Below, in pieces: positions 14,262-27,000 of a DNA stretch of 64,000 nt. A program made the position numbers and the translations under genes. Location: positions 2,232,001 through 2,296,000 of the forward strand of contig JAKNDB010000087.1 of NCBI GenBank assembly GCA_024305405.1. Reading direction: 5' to 3'. Each line of letters opens with the position of its first letter. The stretch's first letter is position 1. The stretch comes from Dirofilaria immitis (lineage: Eukaryota; Nematoda; Chromadorea; Rhabditida; Onchocercidae). The notes under the pieces are model-generated. The model worked only from the letters and a program-made list of their open reading frames with translations. It ran no database searches and was not told the origin of the DNA.

Positions 14262-17200
14262 ATGCGATGCAGCTGCAACAGGATTGTTGCGTTATTAATT
14301 GCATTGCTTTTCGTATTTATCTTTTGGATCTTACACAAGAAAGGACAATATCAACAGATTCTGGAATATCGTATTTCCTCAAACGATACGGTGAAGTTGA
14401 AGAGTGGCAAAAATTGTACGACAGATACATGTCTATATTTGTTGCCATGTTCACTTCATGACAGTCAACTAACTGTTTTTATTGAACCGTTAATACGAGT
14501 CATCGATGAGGTGAATTGTTTTTCTAATGATTGTTAAAAGAGAATTTTTAAATATAAAAAAGCAGCCATTAAACAATAGAACATTGTCATTTTAACAAAA
14601 TGGTACATAATTTATTATTTTGTGAAATAAACTAGAATAAACTTGTTTCAAGTCAATGTTATGTCATATTTACCTGAGGTTCTAAATTGTTTCAGAATGA
14701 TGAAGATATCACGCCATCACCTTCAAGCGAATATCTTGAGATACGTTCAATCATTGAACGATCCAGATATAGAGTTGATACAATTGAAGATGCCTGCCTT
14801 GTTCTGCCTGGATTTGATACCCTTAATATTTATCGTTTCGGCGAATCATCTTTTTCGAAAAATTTCAATGCAGGTGCTCACCTGAGCAATTATAATGTAC
14901 TCTTATTTACATTTGCTGGTGCCAATCTTCTTGATATTAATGCTATTATTGCCAGGTTGGTTTCTTTCTTTAATGATTTAGATGCTGTAAGAAATTGGAT
15001 ATACTTTTGAAATGTTATCCTAGATATATGAATTGATAAATTTGCTTGCAGGACCGGATCTCATCGTAAAACTTTTCGACGCGGTTTCGATTTATCACTT
15101 CCTTTATGGAATCCTTATGCTTTATCATCATCTTTCTTATCTCCTATAGAGAAATTTTCATATTTCATCGTTGTACCGATAAAATTTGCATCACATAATG
15201 TTAAAGTACTGTTAAAAACTTATTTAACAAAAACGATTGCCTTGTCTTGGACAACTGTGGCGTGCTAGATGGAAAATTTTTATGCGACAGTCATGGAAAT
15301 GCGCACAATTTGGATGCAACTATTAAGGTTTGGATTTTTTACAAAAAGATCTTTTGCTTAAAATCAGTCATAATTAAAGAAAAGATTTGTCTTTATAAAT
15401 CAATTTCCTGCATTTTATTCAAGAAAGATAATAAAGAGATCAAAGAAATATGCTTACAGGTCATTAAATGAGGCGAGGATTATCCTTCACATTTCAGTCA
15501 CGAATGGTTACAAAATAATTCAAAATATCTCCATTTATTATTAAAAATTACGAACTTGAAAAATCTTTTAGGAAAGCCAGTTCACTCTGATTGATGACCG
15601 AGTTGCTGGATCTGAGGTATTGCTAATGTCAGCTTTACGATTTGGCTCGATTCCTGTTATTATTTCGGATTTTATTGTTTTGCCATTCAGTGAAGTGATC
15701 AACTGGGATTTGTTAGTTGTTAATATATCTGAAGTTCAAAATTCACAGCACATGCAAAGAACTCCTACCAGAATTGTTGAAGGAATATCCGATATCCGAT
15801 ATAATCATTGGCTGCGAATATTACGATATAGTAATGTATGAAGTTCCTAAAATAGAAATTTAAGTCTTTTAAATAAAAAAATTATTGCTTGTTCACTCCG
15901 GTCTTTTCAGACTGTCGTTGACATTTTCTCGAAGTCGTCTGTCTTCCGTCCTCACATGTTTGCAAGTTTTATCGTTTGAACGAAAACAACGTATGAGGGA
16001 ACAAATTTCTTTCGTATATGGTCGTTATTTTTCTTCACTTGAAAAAATTATTCTTACAACTTTGAACATTTTGGAGAGGCGTATTATTCCCAATTCATTT
16101 ACAACTTACGATGACTGGAACTGCATTTCACCAAAGGTAAAATGAATTTTAAAACCTTCTCAATCTCTGAGATTGTTGATATATTTGTATTCCAATCATT
16201 GATTTAAAACTTCAAGAAGATTCTTTGACATGACTTGTATCTGGATTTACAGAATTGTTTTGGTCCGTCATTCTTTCTTCCTTACCATGCTTCTGCTGAA
16301 GGTTTTACTGGTGTTACTATGGCATATAACAAATTAGATTCATTATTTGTCATTATACGACTGCTTGCTAAAGTCGCAAGTTTACGAAGCATTATCGTTG
16401 TGTGGAATCTTCCCGGTGAATCTCCACCAAGTAAGAACTTCCTAATTTATCGTTTAGATTATTTGAATTATTTACAATGTATATTTTGCTTACTCATGAA
16501 AATTATTTTTATGATGTATTAATTTTAGGGAACAAAAAATGATCAAATTTAAAATATTTTCAGTATAGTGCTCTTTTACTACAGTTTTTCCTATTTCTCT
16601 TTACGTTATAAAGTCAAAAAATGTTTTTATCCTATAGTGACGGAATGGCCACACATAAATCGACCCATTTATATTATCCGTATGGACGAAAATATGCTTT
16701 CCAATCGATTTATAATGTTCTCGGAAATAACCACAGATGCAGTATTCTCATTTGAGGAAGACATAGTTACTATGAACGTTGATGAAATCGAATTTGGCTA
16801 TCAGGTATATCAATTAACGGAGCTAATTGGAATTCCTAGAAATTTTCAATAATTAGAAATTAGAAATTATTTTTAGCAATCATAAACTTAATAAGTAGTA
16901 GTTTTGATTTAATTTACCTAATTTCTTTGTTAAGGTACTTCCGTCTTATACATCAAATGCAAGAATGTTATAGTTTTATATTTATGGAATTATTTCAGAC
17001 GTGGCGAGAAAATCCAGATCGTTTAGTGGGATTTTTACCGCGAAGTGCTGCTTTTAATGAATCTACCAAATTATATGAGTACCATACGGAGTGGGCAAAT
17101 TCAATGAATATTATTTTGATGAGAGGCGCGTTTTATCACAAGGTTTAATAATTTTTCGCGTTTAACTCTGTCTTTTTCATAGAAATAAGAAACATTGCAC

Positions 17201-17999
17201 ATTATTAAAATTTTTAAGGAATTCCATTCAAAATATAAAATTCTTTTTCCCTTTGAAATTCAGCAAAATATATAAAACTAGCAATTCTTATTCTCTAGTA
17301 TCACAATCTCTTTTATAGTACTATGGAATGTTATATCATGAATTATTGCCATCAGAAATGATAGAATATGTGGAGAAACATAAAGATTGTGAGGATATTG
17401 CAATGAATTTTCTGATTAGTAGTGTTACTGGGAAAAGTCCGTTGAAGGTTTCACCACGAAAATGTTTATTTGTCCAAGTAAGTATTCCTTATCAGGTCTT
17501 GCACATATGATCATTTTGTGATTGTTTGAAAAATTTATGTAGATTAAATTGCTTATTTATTTCATATATTAATATACTTCGGTGCATGTTTAAATAGAGA
17601 TAAGATTTTTGCACCCAAATCGTACGAAAAACAGTAGCGAAGGCGTGAGTGAAATCTACATTAATGAATGAATTTTTTTGTCTAGTATGTGTGACTTAGT
17701 TTTCACATTATTAGTTTTTTTTCAGTTTATCATTCGTATTTGAATTCTGGAGTATTTTAGGTTAACTTAATAAAAGTTAAAATCAAATATTGTGAATGTT
17801 TTTTTCAGAATGTGCTGATAGCAGTATATCAGCGTCGGATAGTCAACGTTTGCTCCAACGTTCTGCTTGTATCAATGTATTTGTTTCATATTTCGGTTAT
17901 AATCCGTTGGTTACAAGTATTTCAAGATACGATCCTGTTTTATATAAGATACCTTTCGAAGGTATCACTAATCCATACAATCAGGTTGGATCGCTTTGA
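14262..17999 (+). CDS. EXT2: Exostosin-2-like heparan sulfate glycosyltransferase
   Basis: Golgi type II membrane enzyme of the EXT family (GT47 plus GT64 domains), which partners EXT1 to build the heparan sulfate backbone. Ten exons: 14262-14510, 14696-14955, 15052-15327, 15572-15711, 15911-16136, 16253-16430, 16638-16804, 16999-17142, 17319-17477 and 17809-17999, about 663 residues. The N-terminal exon has a short basic stretch and one transmembrane helix. Diagnostic EXT2 stretches include VLPFSEVINWD, LSNRF, GYQTWRENPDRLVGF, HTEWANS, FYHKYYGMLYH, NCEDIAMNF-like KDCEDIAMNF and the C terminus ending VGSL, as in human EXT2. Two oddities: the GT64 DXD region reads EED at 16754-16762, and two single-base frame breaks lie in A runs (15229-15233 and 17459-17462). 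With one extra A at each, all splice phases close. EXTL3 was considered, but the C terminus is clearly EXT2-like. Confidence 0.9.
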
Positions 18000-19376
18000 A
18001 GAAGTGCCTCATACTGTTCTAAATTAAAGTTTCTATCATTGCTCACAAAATACTCGTTGTTTATGAATTTCACTTTTAAATTTAATTTCATATTTATTTA
18101 TTCGATTACATTATGGATTTGAAGAAAATTTGATTTTATTGAGAAAAAGGAATGTTGCAATATATTATATGCTCGCGCAAAAGATTTATATTTATTTATA
18201 CATTAACTTATTGTAGTTTTTAGTATCTTCCGATAGAAGAAAGATTTTTCCTATGTTAAAGATTAATAAGATAAGCAAATCACTATCGAGGAATTTTAAT
18301 TAGGGTCGATTTAAGTTTAACCACGGTAATACTTCACTTTAATTTTAATAGCGATATTTTATTTTTTAAATCATATATCCGATATGCTGCCCGATTAATG
18401 ATATTTTTTTAGCTGTTGCTGGAATTTTGTATCAACTTTTATTACTTTGAAAACTTGTTATATGTTATTATTGGTTTTATATTTTCTGCGTAAAGATCGT
18501 GGTGCTTGCATTACTTTATACATCATCATATGCCCATTACTCTCTGCCTCTTTTTCATATTATTTTACATTGTGTTGCTCGGTTTCATTTATTAATTACT
18601 TATATTAATTAAGTAGCCTTGTTTTAAAAGGAAGAAAGAGACCTTATCTAATTGGTTAGACATCAAAAATCGTTTATCATTCATTTTAACTACTAATGTG
18701 CGTAGTGAAAATCGGGTTTTATACTATCTTTCCATATATAATTCCATTTTCATTTTGCTTTCTTTTTTCATATTACGTTCGTTGGTCTCAGTAGTCTAAT
18801 TTATGGGATGCAATAATTTAGTTGCAAATAAAAATTTTTATAATTACTGATAGTTATTGTCCATATCTTTTTTACTAAAATTTAATACAATTCCGTTTTT
18901 ACTTAAATAGATTTCGCATATACTTAATGAAACTGAATAGAACTGACTGTTCGCCATATGGAATAGATCATCAATTTTAGCTGGATATTTTTGGAGAAAA
19001 TTCTTTCTCGATCAGCGAAGAAACTGATAGCAATTGGAATGATCTCAAATTTTTAAAAATTTTCTAGCAGATTAGTTTCTTAGTAAAAATGCTTCATTAA
19101 AAAGTTATCTTTTCTCTTCGATTCCAATAAAGCATTGGCTTGTTTATTCAAATATAAATTATGCTCTCGAACTTTTGTAAATAGCGTTTACATATTTTTA
19201 TTTCGAAAGCAATACGAAGGACTGTAATGTATTGATTTTTTGTAGATAGATGTTTATGATAGTAACAAGAAAAAATATATGCATAGATGTGTCATCAGAA
19301 GATGATTTATTCTCAATATTTATAAATTTCCCGAATATCATCCAATTACCAATTCAGCGTTATCCATTTTAGCCAT
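18000..19376. other. Intergenic, no gene seen
   Basis: This is the 3' flank of the EXT2-like gene facing the unassigned minus-strand exon. It is AT-rich with no exon, RNA gene or clear repeat that I could support. Confidence 0.5.
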
Positions 19377-19544
19377 TTAATCTTTTTTATTAGATGTAGT
19401 TTTTCCATTACATTGTGTTGCAGATTTATAATCCAAATTGATGGAGGCAAAATACTCCTGCATATTGTAAGCCGCAACAGGTAAGCCTTGAGCTCGTAAT
19501 TTAGCAGCAAATATCAAATCGCCATCATCATATCCTATCCATCT
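19377..19544 (-). CDS. Terminal coding exon of an unassigned gene
   Basis: A likely last exon: on the minus strand a TTTTTGCAG acceptor is followed by an open frame of 55 codons to TAA. The protein segment begins WIGYDDGDLIFAAKLRAQ and includes LPVAAYNMQEYF, which has ordinary amino-acid composition unlike the A/T-driven ORFs around it. The pattern D-x-(L/I)-I-F-A-x(6)-G-(L/I) then Y-N is vaguely like the N-terminal half of collagen galactosyltransferases (GT25), but this is too weak to assign. The exon takes two bases from an upstream exon that I could not find. A possible small exon with a donor at 21066 on the same strand does not fit in phase. Confidence 0.4.
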   Translation of the reverse strand, partial: RWIGYDDGDLIFAAKLRAQGLPVAAYNMQEYFASINLDYKSATQCNGKTTSNKKD

Positions 19545-22500
19545 GCAAAAATTCGATGGTATAAGTTTAATAATATTCATTGCTCAATAGATAAACGATA
19601 TGGCCATTTCGAAACAACGTATTCTGTATATTGGATAAGCTATTATTATTGTTCATATTTGAAATACAATAAAAAGAGAATGTACGTTCTATATAGCAAG
19701 AGCTTTTACTATTTCTTTTATATGCTAATTATTTAAGAGATCATTATTGATATGATTCAATTTTTTAAATAATAATTATAACACTAAGTGGAAGTATCCC
19801 TTCTTATTTTCATTTTCTTAAATAAGAGATTAAATTAAATGTGATCAACGCTTTCCATTTGCATGCTTGAATTGAAATAAGTCAATAATATAGTAAAAAT
19901 TCCCAGATATTTCGATAATTATAATAAGCTGATATTCTTTTATACTGCCTTTTTTTATTTTTTTAATCAATTTCTTATCAAATAATACTCTGATAAATAA
20001 TTAAATATAATTCACTCTAGAATATCTTATAGCAACAAAAAGTACGAGCTAACCGAGTCTTGAAAAATGCGTATGTTCTTTGATGAACATATAATCCGAC
20101 AGAATAAGTAAACGCCATCAAAAACCATAATACTAATAAAATAGTGTCTATAATTGATTAAGTTATGAAGTTCAAAATTTTTATCATTGAAATCAATATG
20201 TAAAAAAATAGGCCTAATTCTAACGATAAGTCTAATTCTAATTTATTGTTCAGACAATCATTTTGCCTAAATGAATAAGTTGTCTTTATTCAGTTGTTTT
20301 TATCTTGAAATTCTATATTTTATCAATTGATAAAACTTCTTATCAAATTTGAGCTATGCAAAAACAAAGCAAAAAAGTTGAAAAAGCGATTTCAAGAATT
20401 TATTAAATTTTCTAAGTTTTTTTCGATATTGCATAATCGAGAAATGTGAATCTTTTAAATTCTAAAACTACTGGATATAACAGCTAATCCAAATTACTAC
20501 TATCCTCTTGATTGAGAAATGACTTAATCGGAACGGTCTGACGATTGCTATCACAGATTCTTTCGGGAAAGTGATACACGATATTTTTTATTTGTAAAGA
20601 CGATTATCTTATTTTCGATGATCAATAATCACAGGATTATCATCGATGTGGATAAGTCTTGATAACTAACCTAAAATAGTTTGCCGCTCATCGAAATTGA
20701 TAGCTAACCATGCTAAAGTAAAAATAAGCATAACAATAATTCGATAATAGTATAATGTTATAAAAAGCGCACGCTAAAAGTTTTGGTAAATTTAGATAAA
20801 TGCCATATCCTATCACTTTTTTTTTTAGAAAAGCTTTTATATTAAATTTATGTGGAATTAAAAAGAGAATTGAGTTCAATAACTCAAAAAAATACGAAAA
20901 ATTCGGTTGGGAATTCAATTCGAAATTTTGAAATCAAATTTCAGATTTATAAATTAAGATATATTTCCGTGTAATTTTTTCTTTAATTTATATTGTTGGT
21001 ATTGCCTTTTTTCGTTTTTCATTTTTAATTTTTCTATTTCAAGAAATGTATACATAAAAAAACTTACACCTTTGTATAGTCCAATAGGTCCGAAAGGATA
21101 TAATAAAAAGAAATATAGAGAACAGACATTTGCATTATTACTGACCATTTTAATGAATCCTGAAAGGACTTATTGAATATTTTTAGCAAAATTGCATTAT
21201 GTCGAGAGTTTCTTTTTCTGCTATAAATTTGGATTTATGTAATTACTACAAATTTACATTTCATTTTCAAATGTATGAATTAAAATGCTATTCGAGATTA
21301 TAAAAACAGAATTTCGTAGGCTTCAAAGTAAGAACTAAGCTAAACTGAATTATGAGAAACAAGAAAGAATATGGTAAAGTTTAGAAATTCATGAGATCGA
21401 AATCTTTCAAAATAAAGTCGAAAAGTTTTCTGAGTTTCGAAAAAAAAATTCAGAATGACTGATACAATAATACTTTTTTTCATTCAAGCTTAAAAAGGAA
21501 CGAAGAAGAAATTCTAAAGAACTGTGATTCAAGTATATTTGGAAAGAATTTTAAAAGGTAATGTGCGTGATCCAAGTACATGGTCTTCTTCCATTTTATG
21601 ACCTTTTAACTTTGTTGTCAAAATTTTGAAACTTAGATTACTTGAAATGAAAAACGATGAACCATTTTTCAATGATATATTCAATATATCATTACAGTAT
21701 TAATTATTAATCTCAGAAAGCCAATGAAATTTTCTACTCCTTTTTCCCCGGCACTTGATCCGATGCCTTAGAGTCTCTTTCCTTTAATGACCTTTTAACC
21801 TTTCACAAAAGTTTTCATTGACACTATTTTGCATTTGATAATATCAATTACAATTGTAATAAAATTATCAATGTTTCGTTAAAAAAAAAGCAAACTTAAT
21901 GAAATAATTACATCGCATTTTTTTTTCAATAATTTCATCGAAATTAAGAAAACTTTACATCATAATAATGAAAGAAAGCAATGAGGAAGAACATTGAAAA
22001 CATTGACCAAAAATCGATCATACAAAAAAATACACTTGCCATATAGGAATGCATACTTCCACAACATATTTCATATTTATCGCTATAATTTTTATTATAT
22101 AATTAAAATTCAAATTTTTATTGTATTTAGTTTAATTATTACATATAATTAATTTGATATATTAACATATGCTTAATAAATTCAACACCATTGAATTAAT
22201 ATTGAATAAAATTTAATAATAATTTTAAATTTAAACAATTAACTATTATTTATTTCACTATCATACGTACTTCGCATAGAGATATTATAAAACATTTTAA
22301 TAGCTTCAACACGAGTTATTTCACGTAATCCTCCTATTGATAAAATCAATGGTAATCAAATGTTTGATTTTTTTGACTAATTCGAAGTCTCTATGGTAAT
22401 ATATAAGCAATCTATTACAATAAGAATTTGAGATATTCAAATCAATTTTTAAAAATTATGACTAAAAATGGGATAGGTAGAAAAATTTTGATCAAACCTG

Positions 22501-24084
22501 TCATCATCACTCAATTCTGGAAGACACATTGATAATCATTCAATTGAGTTCAATTAACGAAACGACATTGAATATGACCGGTTGTTTGATTTTAAATACT
22601 AATAAATATTAGTTGATTATTTCTCTCAATCATTTCACGGAAAATTCGGTAGCTTCAAAAAAATTTGACGTTTTATTTTCGAAATTACCTTATAGACGAA
22701 CGGCAGAATCAACATATCCATCCGTAAGAAGCATACAAATCACGGTTAGAGATCGTATTCAAATTAATCGCTAAAAGTATGAGTTATTTCATACTGCATA
22801 TATAGTATGATTCAAAGATTTTTGTATGATGATATCCCAAGCATTTCTGGAAATGAAAAATTTCTGAGTTCATAATAATATGAAGTTCTCAAATTGGATT
22901 TTCTGCACAAAAACCTCAAGCATTCCAGAACAAATTCCAGCTGATGCATTTCATTGACTCACAGTTTCATTCGGGAAATACTTCAAATTGCAACAAGTAA
23001 TTTATCGGATAGAAAAAGTTTCAGATTAGCAGAAAAAAGTTGAATTTAACATTGCAATACAGCGGATAATACATACATAATTCTATGACAGGATACAGCG
23101 TTCTAATAAGACCAAATATAAATAGTACGACAGAAAATGATTACGAGTTGATGAATACAAAGAAATATACAAAAATGCTGATAATCTCAATTATATGCGG
23201 TAGTTAATAATGAAAATTTCCCAACGATGATGAACAATGTAACAAGGAAATAATTTCTAGAAAAATTTAAAAGCATCAATCTTAAGTTGGAAATCAACAA
23301 ATGATAAATTAGCGAAGTAAAAAAAAGAATGACAGGGATGACGAAATCCCTGAACAAATTAATATATCACGAAAAAAAAATCATGCTGGAAAAAGAGCAT
23401 AGCAAAAATTTCTCAGTATGAATTATAATTCGAAAAGTTCGAACTTTCAGTCAATAAAAAATTATATACTACAGGAAATACTAAAGCTCATTAAACCATA
23501 CAGAGTAATTCATTCACTGTATTTCTGTCGTATAGCAGTGTTTTTAGAAAATTTTGTTGATGTAGATGTAATTTTCAAGTACCTGTCATAGTCTTAGAGA
23601 CAAAAAATTCTATTATCTGATGAAACAATACAAATTGAATCATAGCTAAGAAGAAATGAACTATCGAATGAAAAAAATTCTGCAAAATTTAAAACATGCG
23701 CTATTAATGAACCCAGAGAAGCAATAACTTCAGGATGAAATATCATACAATCTTTATGTATATCATCGAAAATATGCTTTTATTTCCGACGCCTAGAAAA
23801 TTGTTGTGACGCAAATCTTTCAAAAAATTAAAATTTCCAAATATAAAATATATATGTGTTACAGCAATAATTAGTTCGATCTATTTCACTTTTTAATTAT
23901 AGAAAAAGAATGCCTGAAATCTAGAAATATATACTGCATCCTTTCGAAATTTTAGAATTTCATTTCAATTTTTCCAAATCGCGATTTTTAAATAGATAAT
24001 CGATATCGATTGCAATCTCAAGTGGTTTTGATTCAATGCTCCAAAACATCAAACTTGAGACTTCAGATATTCAAAATATTAAAT
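19545..24084. other. Gene-poor stretch of 4.5 kb
   Basis: It should hold the upstream part of the unassigned gene ending at 19377, but no exon was convincing. Minus-strand ORFs at 20688-20918 and 20954-21148 are hydrophobic or low complexity. The right end is the 3' flank of the large Tudor gene. Confidence 0.5.
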
Positions 24085-27000
24085 CTAAGAGTTCAGATAA
24101 AGATTCTCATCGGTGACCAAATCTTCGCTGCATTCAATTTGTTTCATTTCAATAATTGGTGATCTCGATTCATCTAAAGTTTCATTTCCTTTCAGCTTAA
24201 GAAGAGATGACGATATGAATTCCTTTCTTTAATTTTTTAAAAATTCTGCTTATAATTTATGAAGAGTTTTAAAGAAAATTTGCATAAACACATGTCTTTT
24301 AAAGACCAAATACCATCTTTTACAACATGCAACCAACTGCTTTTAATAGTGCGATCCCAAAAAAAAATTTTATTTCCTACCTTGACTTGAACTGCTGCGA
24401 GATGCCTGTTCAAGATCGCTAGCAACAAAATCTGGTGCTGATTCATTTTCACCAGTTTCCTTCTGCTGTGCTTCCTTGAGTTTTCTATTAAAGTTGTGCC
24501 ATCAGAAAAAAAATGTCGTTTATTAGATAACTATCCTGTAAAATAACAGAAATGTCCTGTAAAACAATGAAAGATTTGTTCGAAATCATTAAAAAAACAT
24601 TCATTTGAATTATATATAAAAGTTATGTGATTTATAGCATCAATAGCTATCGTAAGTATCATAGTACAAAAACTTACCTCACTGTATTCAACAAGAACGA
24701 CTTTGACAGGGTCATTTCCTGCACTGCTCAATATTATTTGTTTAAACTTTTCATCGAGCAAAAATTCAGTGAATTTGAGTTGCACTGATAACCAATGACA
24801 TGTTCGTATTAAGAAACCATCTGAGTCATCTGCAATAGTATTTCATTGAAAAAGTGAATTCTTCTCTTTAACTTTTTGAATTTTGCTACATTTATTCATT
24901 TCTATCTCAATATACATATATATTTTGTAAATATGATCTGCCAATAAAATTCATACATAAAAAAACTTAAGTATTAGCAACAAATTCTAATGCAATGCAT
25001 TTTTGAAACAGATTATAGCTAGTAGAGTCTGAACAATCGGGTCAATAAGTCATATGTAAAAGTTTCTAAGAACAATTTCACCAAGTTTCGCCATTTTCAT
25101 GTGTTTGCGGCAAAAAAGCTATTCGACTTCATGGCATTCAATCAAAACAAAACATTCCAACATAGTTTTATAAAAATAATGGAATATGGGATTTCAAGTT
25201 AGTAACAATTAAATAAAGTAATTAACATAAGAATTTAAAAAAACAGCTTACATAACTCTCTGGTAACACAAAATTTGACGGACATTTCGTCAATAGAAAT
25301 AGAAATGCCTTCGTCAACCAATAAACACTTTCTAGACGATAAGTTATTCTCGGAGGGAATTAGCATCGCACGTTTATTTTCATTGTCCAAAGTAATTAAA
25401 CAGGCAACTGCGTTGGTTGCAAGAGAAACTATTTCGATATTTGCGAGTGCCTATAATTAAAAGATTGGAAGCTTAATATGGAAACTGTCAAATTTCAAGA
25501 ATACTAACTGAAGTATATTTTTAAATATAGAGATAACGCAAACCAGAAAAAAATTAGAATTTCAAAAAAATATACATTAGGTCAAGTTAAATTTGAAATT
25601 TAAAAACTTCAATTACTATCAAGGCAGGAATATGTATTGAAAAGCTATTTCCGTTATAACATGCCTTTTTCATTTTATTATATTCTTCAACAAAAACACA
25701 TGGCCGTGCACGAATAATTTGTCCATCAACTTCTGTGATAAACATTTCGTATTCACGTTCTCCGTCAGATAACAAATTTTTCACTGGATAATCCCTCCAA
25801 ACATCATCCATTTCCGCATAACTTTTTGCAACTAACCAGCTCGCCAGTTCAATTTTATTATTTGCATTATTTTCATCAGCTTCAATAGTTTCGAGTCATT
25901 CTCTTCAGTTAACTGATTTTTGAATACCACAACCTGATTGGTTATTATTTATGTAAATTTACGAAAAAATTCCAAAAAAATGTAAGATTTTTCAAAAATT
26001 TAAAAATCGAAAACAAAATACATCGGTGAGTCTTCATTTTTGAAAAAAATAGGAGTTGACTAACATACTGAAATATGTTCTATATATCCCTTCTAGATAA
26101 ACAACTACCTTAATGGGATAAACTCCATTTTTATCTGGACTACCGGCAATGGCTTCAAATGAAGTGGAAGAAGTTAATAAACTGTCGATGCATTCCTGTA
26201 CTTCTGTAGGCCACTCTTTCGTATGATTTAAAGGTCGAATACCATCGATTCGGCATCGTATACCTTGTCGAGGAGTATAAAGTATTTCCTGAAGAACAAT
26301 AAGTGGTGAAGAACTGGTAAAATATAAAATGATATATAAATTATAGCAACAAAAAATACATCTTATTAAACAAAAATTGCAACAGACGACGACTTTAGGT
26401 TATGCAGTAAGGTAAAATGGTAAATGTATCATTGATTTCTAACACTAATATCAAAATTCAATGTATTAGTATTCAGGAAGCGCATTCGTTCCTTCCTTTT
26501 CATTAAAAACAATTGAAAATAAAAGCGCCTACTAAAAGTATTAGATTGATATGAAATAAAATGAAAATTTGCATTATTAAACACTGCTATATATATATCA
26601 CTAAACTAATACAGTTAAATTATAGCTTAATATTCATTTCTTGTTTCATGTTCGGTTAATAATAACGTGTTTAATGTAGATCAAAATTCATGAAGCGAGC
26701 CTTATTTTTGCATCAGTTTATAATTGTATATATCAACTTATAATTATATATCAAATGAAAAATAAAATAAAATAATAAACAAATTTACATCAGGCTGTTG
26801 GTCCCTATCCAGTACAAACAATTCTTCTTTTGTGCAGAGACTTTCATTGCCATAATCAACATAACGCACACGATATATTGTATTACTACTATCAACTTTC
26901 ATATCAATAATTTCTGCCCGATAAGGAGAATCATCAAAATACGAAATAACAACGTTGCCAATTTGTGGTACTTCTACTGTTTTCTTAGTGTCAACATAAC

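Noticed and set aside
17809..18027. Alternative frame (NVLIAVYQRR...) for the last EXT2-like exon
   Set aside because: The other frame ends in conserved EXT2 sequence (DPVLYK, VGSL); the alternative is only reached because of the frame break at 17459-17462.
20688..21148. Minus-strand ORFs as upstream exons of the orphan gene at 19377
   Set aside because: They are hydrophobic or low complexity, and donor phases do not fit the terminal exon.
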